Assembly: GCA_965230795.1 (NCBI GenBank)
Contig: OZ246020.1
Coordinates: forward strand, 558,001 to 622,000
DNA from: PZPK01 sp965230795
Lineage (GTDB): Bacteria > Pseudomonadota > Gammaproteobacteria > Pseudomonadales > Oleiphilaceae
Length of the DNA stretch: 64,000 bases
Reading direction: 5' to 3'
Below the pieces are notes generated by a model. The model saw only the letters and a list, made by a program, of their open reading frames with translations. It was not told where the DNA came from and searched no databases. Both the position numbers and the translations under genes were made by a program. Below, one piece after another: positions 17,488 through 25,942 of this stretch. Positions within the stretch are counted from its first letter, which is position 1. The number at the start of each line of letters is the position of its first letter.

Positions 17488-18762
17488 ATGAAACTGGAAT
17501 CACTGGCCCTGCATCATGGCTATGAATCTGAAGCGACCACCAAAGCTGCTGCTGTTCCCATATATCAGACGACGTCCTATACCTTCGACAACACCCAGCA
17601 TGGTGCAGACCTGTTTGACCTCAAGGTGCCGGGCAATATCTACACGCGTATCATGAACCCCACCAGCGCCGTGCTGGAAGAACGCATGGCGGCAATGGAA
17701 GGCGGTATCGGTGCGCTGGCAGTGGCGTCAGGCATGGCGGCCATCACCTACGCCTTGCAGTGTATTTGCGACGTGGGTAGCAACATTGTCAGTACCAGTC
17801 AGCTCTACGGCGGGACTTACAACCTGTTCGCGCATTCCCTGCCGAAACAGGGCATTGAAGTACGCATGGTGTCCCATGATGATTTTGAGGGTTTCGACAG
17901 GGCGATTGATGAAAATACCCGAGCGGTATTCTGTGAGTCGATTGGTAACCCGGCGGGCAACGTCGTGGATCTGCAGAAGCTGGCTGAAATCGCCCATCGT
18001 CACGGTGTGCCACTGATTGTCGACAACACGGTGGCGACGCCGTTTTTATGCCGGCCCTTTGAACTGGGCGCCGATATCGTGGTGCACTCGCTGACCAAAT
18101 ATATCGGTGGCCATGGCAACTCCGTGGGTGGCGTTATCATTGATTCCGGCAAGTTTGACTGGGCTGCGCAGAAGGCGCGTTTTCCCATGCTGAACGAACC
18201 GGACCCTTCCTATCATGGTGTCGTGTATACCGAAGCGCTGGGCCCTGCCGCCTACATCGGTCGCTGCCGGGTGGTGCCGCTGCGCAATACCGGGGCGGCC
18301 TTGTCTCCGCAAAATGCGTTTCTGATTCTTCAGGGACTGGAAACCCTGGGCCTGCGAATGGAGCGCCATTGCAGTAATGCGGAAACCCTGGCCGCCTATT
18401 TGAAGGCGCATCCGAAGGTACGCTGGGTGAATTATGCGGCCTTACCGGAAGACGCCAGCTATGAGAACTGCCAGAAAATAACCGGCGGTAAGGCCTCAGG
18501 GATATTGAGCTTTGGTATCGAGGGTGATGAGAAGGGCGGTGCCCAGTTTATCGATGCGCTGCAAATGATTCTGCGACTGGTGAATATTGGTGATGCCAAG
18601 TCACTGGCCTGTCATCCGGCGTCAACAACGCACCGACAGCTCAATGATGAGGAACTCAAGAGTGCGGGTGTGAGTCGTGATCTGGTGAGGATTTCTGTTG
18701 GTATTGAAAATATCGACGACATTATTGCCGATGTCAGTCAGGCACTGGATGCAGTGTCCTGA
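17488..18762 (+). CDS. metY: O-acetylhomoserine sulfhydrylase (MetY type)
   Basis: This is a PLP enzyme of the Cys/Met metabolism family that makes homocysteine from O-acetylhomoserine and sulphide (or cysteine from O-acetylserine). Its 424 residues match the MetY subgroup, longer than cystathionine gamma-synthases. The PLP lysine is Lys204 in SLTKYIGGHGNSVGG. Other signatures are the N-terminal PIYQTTSYTF and YTRIMNPT and the C-terminal SLACHPASTTH. The ribosome site AAGGAG lies 7 bases before the ATG at 17488. The short 69-bp leader leaves no room for a SAM riboswitch. The exact substrate (O-acetyl or O-succinyl) cannot be read from sequence. Confidence 0.93.
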   Translation: MKLESLALHHGYESEATTKAAAVPIYQTTSYTFDNTQHGADLFDLKVPGNIYTRIMNPTSAVLEERMAAMEGGIGALAVASGMAAITYALQCICDVGSNIVSTSQLYGGTYNLFAHSLPKQGIEVRMVSHDDFEGFDRAIDENTRAVFCESIGNPAGNVVDLQKLAEIAHRHGVPLIVDNTVATPFLCRPFELGADIVVHSLTKYIGGHGNSVGGVIIDSGKFDWAAQKARFPMLNEPDPSYHGVVYTEALGPAAYIGRCRVVPLRNTGAALSPQNAFLILQGLETLGLRMERHCSNAETLAAYLKAHPKVRWVNYAALPEDASYENCQKITGGKASGILSFGIEGDEKGGAQFIDALQMILRLVNIGDAKSLACHPASTTHRQLNDEELKSAGVSRDLVRISVGIENIDDIIADVSQALDAVS

Positions 18763-18800
18763 CGGCGAAATTGTAGATTCAGGTGGCTTCTGTGAGCGGT

Positions 18801-20066
18801 TCAGGCGTTCTGCCAGAACCGGTCATAGAGGCTGAAGCGCTGGTAGTTCAGAGCCTGGTTTTTTACCCGTCGTTCCCATTCTTCATGCCAGCGTTGCCCC
18901 AATCGATCTCCCTCTCCCACCTGAATTTTTCCGCCCACTGCCGTGGTAAACATCTGCTTTTCGGTCAGGTCGCGGGTCTCCCGCAATTGTTGACGAAAGG
19001 CGCTGTCTTTCAGTGCACGGCGATGAATAGATTCAAAGCGCTGCCATAGACTTTGTTGCGGCTGGTGGCGGGTATTGAATTCTGAAAACAGGGTGCGATC
19101 AAATTCGAAGTCCAGTGGCTTGAACAGCGACAAACACGGTGCCGAGGTGCCGGTCGCCATTACCTGGGGTTTGGTGGCATGGCCAAGCTCGGCGACCAGC
19201 GAGCCGCAGGTTTGGCTAGGACGCAGAAAGTGAGCTGCGTGCATGCATACGTCGCGGTTGCTGTGCTGGCGGAAGTCATCCATTTCCCGATGGTGCTGAC
19301 GCAGGTTGTTGATCAGTGCCGGGAAGCTGACCTGCTGGTTTTGATGCAGCTCCCTGAGACAGGAAAGGCTGAGTTGACGTCGTGACCTGGCAGCGCCGAA
19401 ATAGGGCATCAGGTGGGTGTCGAAGGCCGCAGCAAAACTGAAGGTCTGAAAGCGTTTGGTATATCCCTGCTTACGGGCAAAGTCTTCGACTCCCTGTTTG
19501 GCCAGGTCATAGTCCTCGCCAATACTAAGCGCATTGGAAATGGCGCCGTAATGACCCACTTTGCGTGCGACCCACCAATTACCGGCGGTTTCCAGAATCC
19601 AGGCCTTTCTGGCATCGGCAATAATAAAGCTGTTGTCGTACCGGAAGGAGCGTTGGCGATATCCGGCATTGCCGCCCTGTCCATAAGTGTCCAGCAAACG
19701 GGTGATGACACTGAGTGCTTCATCGGCGCAGCTGGATCGCTCCAGGCCGAGTCGCACCAGATCCATTCCCAGCAGGGCTTTGCCTTTTTTGTTGACCAGT
19801 CGCGTGAACACGGCTTCATTGCCAATCGCCACGCCCTCGGTATTCACGCCCATTTCCGCACCCCAGATCCAACAGGGCTGGGACAGGATGACGCCATAAC
19901 GTTTAGGGCTCTGTGGAATACTCAGATAGGTGGTCTGGAGTTTTTTGTTGCTATCAAATTCGACTGGAGGAATACGCACAATGTGCTGGGATTCGGCGGC
20001 CTCGCGATCACTGTTTTTGGCGAAGTAAGTATGCTGTGCCGTTCTTATTATTTGCGTATCACACAT
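18801..20066 (-). CDS. C69-like dipeptidase (secernin family)
   Basis: This is a 421-residue Ntn-hydrolase of the secernin/C69 group. The mature enzyme would begin at Cys2 (MCDT), the usual catalytic N-terminal nucleophile after Met removal. Residues 15-20 (FAKNSDRE) match the conserved FGKNSDR block and GNEAVFT near 82 is another shared motif. The likely role is cleavage of dipeptides or similar amides in the cytoplasm; secernin substrates are largely unknown. It lies 94 bp downstream of the ABC ATPase gene on the same strand, so it may be the fourth gene of that operon and process what the importer brings in. Confidence 0.85.
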   Translation of the reverse strand: MCDTQIIRTAQHTYFAKNSDREAAESQHIVRIPPVEFDSNKKLQTTYLSIPQSPKRYGVILSQPCWIWGAEMGVNTEGVAIGNEAVFTRLVNKKGKALLGMDLVRLGLERSSCADEALSVITRLLDTYGQGGNAGYRQRSFRYDNSFIIADARKAWILETAGNWWVARKVGHYGAISNALSIGEDYDLAKQGVEDFARKQGYTKRFQTFSFAAAFDTHLMPYFGAARSRRQLSLSCLRELHQNQQVSFPALINNLRQHHREMDDFRQHSNRDVCMHAAHFLRPSQTCGSLVAELGHATKPQVMATGTSAPCLSLFKPLDFEFDRTLFSEFNTRHQPQQSLWQRFESIHRRALKDSAFRQQLRETRDLTEKQMFTTAVGGKIQVGEGDRLGQRWHEEWERRVKNQALNYQRFSLYDRFWQNA

Positions 20067-20160
20067 GGCTGGACCCTGAGAGTCTTCGTTATGGCGAACT
20101 ATACATTACCTGAAGAAGGTTCAGCTAAGCAATCTTCGGCCACATTCTTTCAACGGCCCT

Positions 20161-20952
20161 TCAGTCAAGCAGAAGGGCATCGTCCTCTATGGCTTCGTGG
20201 TTTTTCTGGAACTGGTTTAACAGATCCTGGGTACTCATGTTGCCGCGCTCTGCTCCAGACACATCGAGTGCCATTTTTCCCTGATGCAGCATGATGGTCC
20301 GGTCGCCCACTGCCAGGGCCTGCTTCATGCTATGGGTAACCATCAAGGCCGTAAGCTGTTGCTCGGCGACAATTTCGGTAGTGAGTTGCAGGATGAACTG
20401 TGCGGTTTTCGGATCCAATGCCGCCGTGTGCTCATCCAGCAGCAAAAGCTTCATCGGATTCAAAGACGCCATCAACAGGCTGACCGCCTGACGTTGTCCA
20501 CCTGAGAGCAAACCGATTTTATCATTGAGCCGGTGTTCCAGACCCAGTTGCAGTGTCTCGAGTTTGTCGATGAATCGCTGTCGATAGGCTCGTTTGGCGG
20601 CACGGGACAGGCCTCTTGTCTTGGTGCGCGCCTGGGCCAGAGCCAGGTTCTCTTCGATGGTTAGATTTTCGCAGGTGCCCATCAAAGGATCCTGGAATAC
20701 CCGGGCAATTTGTGGCGCGCGTTTGTGGACCGGCCACGCGGTAATGTCCTGGTTTTCCAGCTTGATCTGACCCCGACTGCAGCTGGCTTCGCCGGCGAGA
20801 GCGTTCAGCAGGGTTGACTTGCCAGCGCCATTGCTGCCGATAACCGTGACGAACTGCCCTTTGGGAATGTGCAGACTAACACCGCGCAATGCACGGTTTT
20901 CCAATGGTGTTCCGGTATTGAAGGTGACTTCGATCTGATCCACATGAATCAT
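20161..20952 (-). CDS. ABC transporter ATP-binding protein
   Basis: This is a 263-residue nucleotide-binding subunit. Walker A is GSNGAGKST, the Q-loop is FQDPL, the ABC signature is LLSGGQRQ, Walker B is LLLLDEHTAAL and the switch His is in VTHSM. I place the start at 20952 (MIHVDQ), where ATG overlaps the permease stop codon by 4 bases and AAGGGGG lies upstream. The open frame extends 58 codons further upstream but that part reads in another frame of the permease gene. With the permease and binding protein it forms an amino-acid-type importer resembling TrpXYZ. Confidence 0.93.
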   Translation of the reverse strand: MIHVDQIEVTFNTGTPLENRALRGVSLHIPKGQFVTVIGSNGAGKSTLLNALAGEASCSRGQIKLENQDITAWPVHKRAPQIARVFQDPLMGTCENLTIEENLALAQARTKTRGLSRAAKRAYRQRFIDKLETLQLGLEHRLNDKIGLLSGGQRQAVSLLMASLNPMKLLLLDEHTAALDPKTAQFILQLTTEIVAEQQLTALMVTHSMKQALAVGDRTIMLHQGKMALDVSGAERGNMSTQDLLNQFQKNHEAIEDDALLLD

Positions 20953-21836
20953 GCGCGGGCCCCCTTGAGTTTCAGTTTCAGCGTCGGTGCCACAATGGCG
21001 AGGGTGACCAGTACGGCGGTAATCAGATTCAGATCCTGGGCTTTCAGACCCAGCACTTCCGCGTTCAGGGCCAGAGCGATGACCATACGATATAGCAGTG
21101 AGCCAACGATGCAGGCGATGATCCACCAGAGCAGGGTGCGTATGGGCATTACCGCTTCACCACCGATTACCGAAGCCAGTCCGATAACAATGACGCCCAC
21201 CCCCATGGTGACATCAGCACTGCCCTGGCTTTGAGCAAACAGTGCGCCTGCCAGAGCCACAAGGGCATTGGAGATCGCCATGCCGAGCAGAATCATGCGT
21301 TGCGTGTTGACGCCATTCGCCTTCGCCATGCGTGGATTGGCGCCGGTTGCCCGCATTGCCAGGCCCACCTCGCTTTCCATAAACCAGACCAGCAAGCCCA
21401 CCACCAGGGCCACTAGCACCGCAAAGGCGAGGGGGTAGGCGATGTAATAGGGAATCCCCAGATTATCCAGCGGTGTCAGCAGGGTTTCGACCCCGAGCAG
21501 GGCCTTGTTGGGGCCGTCCATGATGCGCAGATTGATGGAGTACAGGGCGATCATGGTCAGGATGGATGCCAGCAGATGCAGGATGTGCAGGCGCACATTG
21601 AGCCAGGCGGTCACCAGGCCAGCCATGGCACCCGCCAGACAGGCGATGAGTGTCGCGATCCAGGGATTGATGTCGGCCACAATCAGTGTGGCCGCGACGG
21701 CCGCACCCAGTGGAAACGAACCGTCAACGGTCAGGTCGGGAAAATCCAGCACCCGAAAGGAGAGGAATACGCCTAAAGCGACCAGGCCGAAAATCAGCCC
21801 GGTCTCCAGGGCGCCAAAAAATGCAAAGCTGTTCAT
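20949..21836 (-). CDS. ABC transporter permease (BPD_transp_2 type)
   Basis: This is a 295-residue inner-membrane permease with about eight membrane helices, resembling permeases of branched-chain amino acid and sugar importers. The cytoplasmic loop GLAMRATGANPRMAKANGVN (about residues 160-179) is the coupling-helix motif that contacts the ATPase. The N-terminal FPDLTVDGSF block is characteristic of the subgroup found with PF04392-type binding proteins. The gene is 20 bp downstream of the binding-protein gene and overlaps the ATPase gene by 4 bases, so the three are one transcription unit. The cargo is not known. Confidence 0.92.
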   Translation of the reverse strand: MNSFAFFGALETGLIFGLVALGVFLSFRVLDFPDLTVDGSFPLGAAVAATLIVADINPWIATLIACLAGAMAGLVTAWLNVRLHILHLLASILTMIALYSINLRIMDGPNKALLGVETLLTPLDNLGIPYYIAYPLAFAVLVALVVGLLVWFMESEVGLAMRATGANPRMAKANGVNTQRMILLGMAISNALVALAGALFAQSQGSADVTMGVGVIVIGLASVIGGEAVMPIRTLLWWIIACIVGSLLYRMVIALALNAEVLGLKAQDLNLITAVLVTLAIVAPTLKLKLKGARA

Positions 21837-21856
21837 TAAGACTGACGTGATCCGTG

Positions 21857-22825
21857 TTACTGGATCACCTCCTTGGCACGATCAATGAGGTCTTGCTTGA
21901 GAGTTAGTCCCATGCGTTCTGCTGCGCCAGGATTCACAAAGAGCTCTGTGTTTTCGATGCCCTGAACGGGGATATCGACCGGCTGCTTACCGTTCAGAAT
22001 TTCGGCCACCATACGCCCGGTCTGTTTGCCGACTTCATAGTAATTAAAACCGAGAGCCGCGATGGCACCTCGTTTAACACTGTCTGTGTCGGCGGCAAAC
22101 ACAGGAATGTCGGCCTGCTCGGCGACGCGAATGACCCCTTCAAGTGCGGAGATCACCGTGTTGTCCGTTGGCAGATAAATGGCATCGACCTTGCCCAGCA
22201 GCGAGCGGGTAGCGGTCTGCACATCGGCAGACTTCGGTGATGCTGCTTCAACAACGGTCAGCTCCAAAGCCGGAGCGTGTTGTTTGACGAGTTTCACCAG
22301 CGAGACGGAATTGGCTTCACCGGGATTGTAGATGACGCCCACCGTTCTGGCTGCCGGGATGGCTTCCTTGATCAGTGCCAGGTGTTTGTCCACGGGTGTC
22401 AGGTCAGATACGCCGGTGACGCGTTCGCCGGGTTGATCCCAGGCTTTCACCAGCTTAGCCGCCACCGGATCGGTTACTGCGCTGAAAACGATGTTGCTTT
22501 GACGGGCAGAAGCGACCACCGCCTGCGCGGAGGGTGTCGCAATGGCCACGATGACATCGGGATTTTCACCGGCAAACTTCTTGGCAATCTGTGCCGCCGT
22601 TGCGGTGGCTCCCTGTGCGCTCTGGTAATTCCAGCTCAGATTCTCGCCTTCGTTCCAGCCGGCTTCCTGCAAGGCATCCTTGACGCCATTGCGCACCGCA
22701 TCCAGTGCCGGATGCTCGACAATCTGGGTGATGGCAACGTGTTTGGAATCAGCGGCTGCATGGACGAAGAGAGAGAACAACATAGCCAGGGAGGTGGCGA
22801 TAAAAAGAGAGACAGTTTGTTTCAT
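21857..22825 (-). CDS. ABC transporter substrate-binding protein (PF04392 type)
   Basis: This is a 322-residue periplasmic binding protein of the ABC_sub_bind family, which includes TrpX-like proteins. Residues 1-23 (MKQTVSLF to VHAAA) form a signal peptide. Conserved blocks include ITQIVEHPALD, TPSAQAVV and VIYNPGEANS. I prefer the ATG at 22825, which has AAGGAAGAG upstream and gives a good signal peptide; the frame is open for 24 more codons. It is first in the importer operon and divergent from a histidine kinase gene, with 202 bp between them that could hold promoters for both. The ligand may be an aromatic or other amino acid; the sequence does not decide it. Confidence 0.92.
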   Translation of the reverse strand: MKQTVSLFIATSLAMLFSLFVHAAADSKHVAITQIVEHPALDAVRNGVKDALQEAGWNEGENLSWNYQSAQGATATAAQIAKKFAGENPDVIVAIATPSAQAVVASARQSNIVFSAVTDPVAAKLVKAWDQPGERVTGVSDLTPVDKHLALIKEAIPAARTVGVIYNPGEANSVSLVKLVKQHAPALELTVVEAASPKSADVQTATRSLLGKVDAIYLPTDNTVISALEGVIRVAEQADIPVFAADTDSVKRGAIAALGFNYYEVGKQTGRMVAEILNGKQPVDIPVQGIENTELFVNPGAAERMGLTLKQDLIDRAKEVIQ

Positions 22826-23027
22826 GAGCGCATACTCTTCCTTAGGTGTTTGTCGGTAGCGACGAATACTACTGAATCCGGCCTTGCTCGTCAGCAAATC
22901 GATGATGCAATTTTGTTAAAACTGCAGTGATTGCCTTGTTGAACGCCAGATGCCGGCGCATAATCGGAAACTTGTTTGTCGGCCTCTTCAGGGAAGCAGG
23001 TAGTACTCTCATGTGCAGGGAATCACA

Positions 23028-25208
23028 GTGATTGAATGGAACCTCATCGCCTTTGTTGCATTGATCTGCAGCCTGTTGAGCGGCGTCAGTGCGGTCATGA
23101 CCCTGGCCGCCCGGCGACAGGGCGCACACTTGATTTGGGGTGTGCTCAGTATTTGTGTTGCCTTGTGGTGTTTGGGACTGGCATTCTGCTTTGCGTCACC
23201 CTCGGCTGAGCTCGCGCTGTTCTGGGCACTGGCGCTGAACTGTGTTGCCTTGTTTCTGCCTCCCCTGGTATATCATTTTGTCGGTGTTTTTCTGGGCTGG
23301 TTTGATGGTCGTCGGCGTACGCTGCTGGTCTATTATGCCATTGCACTTTGCGGTCTGGTCTCGATACTGATTCGCCCCGATCTCTATCTGCATTCGCCCA
23401 GTCTGCGAATGGAGTCATTCTGGTTTCCACTCGCTGGTCCGGCGTTTTATCTCTTTGTTTTATTTTATACCTGGGTGTTTGGGCATGCCGTTGTCACATT
23501 GCTGCGGGCGCGTGAGCGCCAGGGTCGGCAGAAGCGGCTGCAGATCAATTATCTGTTGATCGCTGTTGCCCTCGGAGGCCTCGCCGGCGGTTCCACCATT
23601 CCTCTGGAGTTTGAGTTTGACTATCCGCCCCTGGGCATTCTCGGCGTGGCCGTCATGGACGTTTTGTTTACCTATGCCATTTTACGTCACGAGCTGCTGA
23701 GTATTCCCGAAACCATCAGTCGCGTGTTTGCCAGGTTAACTGCGTATCTCTGCATTTTTGTTGTCAGTATTCTGCTGGCAGATGCTCTGGCAGTGGCGTT
23801 CGAGATGCCATTGAGTGCCGGTCAACTAGCGATTTTTGGTGTGCTGACGGTGTTGGTCGGAGAAGTCTATCAATGGATCAAGAGCCGGATACAGGCTTTG
23901 GCCGATCGCGTTTTATTGAGACTGGCGAGAAAAAGGCAGGAGGCAGTCGCGGTGTTCTGTCGTGAACTCGACCAGCTTGGTCGCCTGGATGCGTTGCAGC
24001 TTCTTCTGTCAGATTTGATGGATGCTCTGGACTTCGTTCATTTCTACGGTATGTATGTGGACAAGACCTTGTGGATGGCTTCTTCAAATAAAAACGAGAA
24101 CCCCCATTCCTATCCCGAGGGCACGATGCTGCGCTTGCGCAGCCAGGAAGATCGAGACTTCAAGGACGAGTTGCCGGAGCAATTGTCGATACCGGAAGCC
24201 GGAACAGGCCGGGCGCGATCCGGGCCTGCCAATCAGATGACCGCGCTGATGTCCGGTAAGCAGCTGGACCGGGCCTATGACTGGGTTGAAGAAGTTCCCC
24301 AGCGGGAATTGCTTGTCTTGCCTTTGGTTTATGATCAGCAAGTGCATGGTGTGTTGATGTTGGTGGTAGGTTCACCGGATTTTGCTTATCCGGACCAGGC
24401 TTTGTTGGCTCGCGCGGCGGATGGTTTGAGTTCACTGTTGCAGCGCTTGCATTACCAAATGCGCGACACACTTGAAACGCAGCATCGAATGAATGAACGT
24501 TTGCGCAGTATGCGCGCCATTGCGGGCACCATCGCCCACGAGATGCGTTCCCCCCTGGGTCAGCTGGACTTCTTTGTCGGTGAAGTCAGTGACTATATCG
24601 AGCGTCACCAGAACCGCGGACATGACCTGAAAACAGATGCAGGTCTGGATCAGGTTCAAATGGGGCTGGGTCGAGCGAAAACAGCGATTGATCGTAGTCT
24701 TCAGGTGATTGAGATGATGCTTGGACAGTTGCGGGGGGATCAGTTTGATACCGGCAACTTTCGGAGACTCTCGGTGCATGAGTCTGTTCGCAGGGCAGTT
24801 GCGGAATATCGCTATCTTCCGGGAGAGCGGGAACGATTGCGTCTTCAGCTGGATCAGGAATTTTCCTATCACGGCGATGAGTCACTCTTTATTTATCTCA
24901 TTTTCAATCTCCTTAAGAATGCTTTCTGTTATCTGCATCTCCCGGATTTCTGCCTCGAAATCAGAACAGCAACAATTGATGATGTTCATCATTTGATCGT
25001 TGAGGACAATGGTCCGGGTATTGAAGCAGAACATGTCACGCGTCTGTTTGATGACTTCTTTTCATTACGTAAAGAAGGGGGAAGTGGCCTGGGGCTGGCC
25101 TATTGTCGCCGAGTGATGCGAGCCTTCGGTGGAGACATTCGCTGCGAATCAGTGCCGGGCGACTACACGCGATTCCTGTTGAGCTTTCCGTCCAGTTCCT
25201 CGAATTGA
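23028..25208 (+). CDS. Sensor histidine kinase with 7TM input domain
   Basis: This is a 726-residue inner-membrane kinase. Residues 1-225 hold about seven or eight membrane helices of the HisKA_7TM type, followed by further hydrophobic helices (235-290), a GAF-like stretch (about 305-470) and a kinase core. The phospho-acceptor is His504 in the H-box IAGTIAHEMRSPLG; the ATPase has NLLKNA (N-box), EDNGPG and GGSGLGLAYC (G-boxes). No response regulator gene lies nearby, so its partner is elsewhere. The domain order recalls quorum-sensing kinases such as CqsS/LqsS, but that is only resemblance. The GTG at 23028 has AGGGA 6 bases before it; a GTG at 23013 is an alternative. Confidence 0.88.
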   Translation: MIEWNLIAFVALICSLLSGVSAVMTLAARRQGAHLIWGVLSICVALWCLGLAFCFASPSAELALFWALALNCVALFLPPLVYHFVGVFLGWFDGRRRTLLVYYAIALCGLVSILIRPDLYLHSPSLRMESFWFPLAGPAFYLFVLFYTWVFGHAVVTLLRARERQGRQKRLQINYLLIAVALGGLAGGSTIPLEFEFDYPPLGILGVAVMDVLFTYAILRHELLSIPETISRVFARLTAYLCIFVVSILLADALAVAFEMPLSAGQLAIFGVLTVLVGEVYQWIKSRIQALADRVLLRLARKRQEAVAVFCRELDQLGRLDALQLLLSDLMDALDFVHFYGMYVDKTLWMASSNKNENPHSYPEGTMLRLRSQEDRDFKDELPEQLSIPEAGTGRARSGPANQMTALMSGKQLDRAYDWVEEVPQRELLVLPLVYDQQVHGVLMLVVGSPDFAYPDQALLARAADGLSSLLQRLHYQMRDTLETQHRMNERLRSMRAIAGTIAHEMRSPLGQLDFFVGEVSDYIERHQNRGHDLKTDAGLDQVQMGLGRAKTAIDRSLQVIEMMLGQLRGDQFDTGNFRRLSVHESVRRAVAEYRYLPGERERLRLQLDQEFSYHGDESLFIYLIFNLLKNAFCYLHLPDFCLEIRTATIDDVHHLIVEDNGPGIEAEHVTRLFDDFFSLRKEGGSGLGLAYCRRVMRAFGGDIRCESVPGDYTRFLLSFPSSSSN

Positions 25209-25219
25209 CCTGCGATTCC

Positions 25220-25942
25220 TTAACAGTCCTGAATTGCAGGGTGGATAATCACAATGACTTCTTTCGGACCATGAGCACCATAGGCCAGGGTTTGCTGAAT
25301 ATCTGCTGTTTTTGAAGGGCTTGAAACCAGAATAACGTTGCTGGGCAATGCCGTGTTTGAAGCATGGTGATAGGGCCAGTCTTCACTACCAACCAGACTC
25401 GGGAAGTCTGCATGGATGTGTTGCTCATCCAGAAGAATGATGTGTCTGGGAGGTAGTAGTGACAAACTGCGTGGTGCCTCCGGGCCGGGCGTCAGCAAGA
25501 GGGTGCCGGTATCGGCGATAGCTGCTGTCGCACGGGTCAGCCCCGTATCCACATGTTCGAACAAGTCTGTCTTCAGAGTTTCGTAATCGCAGTCAAAACA
25601 ACGGGCACGAGTGTGAGAAGACAGTTGCTGTTTCAGCGTTTCACCTTCTTTATTGGACGGGAGCAACCAGTACCGGCAATCCAGATCCGTGGACAGTTGC
25701 TTGATTTCAGCGTGGCCATTCTCTGAGCCAGTGATTACCTGAATACGATTTGCCGACAAGTTGCTTATCAGTGTTTGCTTCAGGTTTTCGAGATCTGCTA
25801 CAGAGGCTTTCTGCTTTGGGGTTGGCGAGGTTTCTGATTGATCGACAGGGAGCGTTCTGGTTTCCCGGACATGTCCGCTTTGGCGCAAGCGATCCAGAAT
25901 GGCGTTTCGCGCCGCTTGGTCCTGATGCCCGTCTCGATTCAT
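25220..25942 (-). CDS. lutC: Lactate utilisation protein LutC
   Basis: LutC is the LUD-domain subunit of the LutABC L-lactate oxidase complex, which oxidises lactate to pyruvate with iron-sulphur proteins. The 240-residue product has the LUD core (about 100-235) with ADTGTLLLTPG near 143-153 and a typical end PKEVIVIIHP. The first 60 residues are variable, as usual. Its start overlaps the lutB stop by 4 bases, and it is the last gene of the operon. It converges with the histidine kinase gene only 11 bp away; I see no clear terminator in that gap. Confidence 0.9.
   Translation of the reverse strand: MNRDGHQDQAARNAILDRLRQSGHVRETRTLPVDQSETSPTPKQKASVADLENLKQTLISNLSANRIQVITGSENGHAEIKQLSTDLDCRYWLLPSNKEGETLKQQLSSHTRARCFDCDYETLKTDLFEHVDTGLTRATAAIADTGTLLLTPGPEAPRSLSLLPPRHIILLDEQHIHADFPSLVGSEDWPYHHASNTALPSNVILVSSPSKTADIQQTLAYGAHGPKEVIVIIHPAIQDC

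Noticed and set aside
19413..20294. Plus-strand frame of 293 codons opposite the C69 peptidase
   Set aside because: Antisense shadow; the minus-strand gene has the N-terminal Cys and conserved blocks.
20953..21126. Upstream extension of the ABC ATPase frame
   Set aside because: It lies inside the permease gene in another frame; the start at 20952 has a ribosome site and the 4-base overlap typical of coupled genes.
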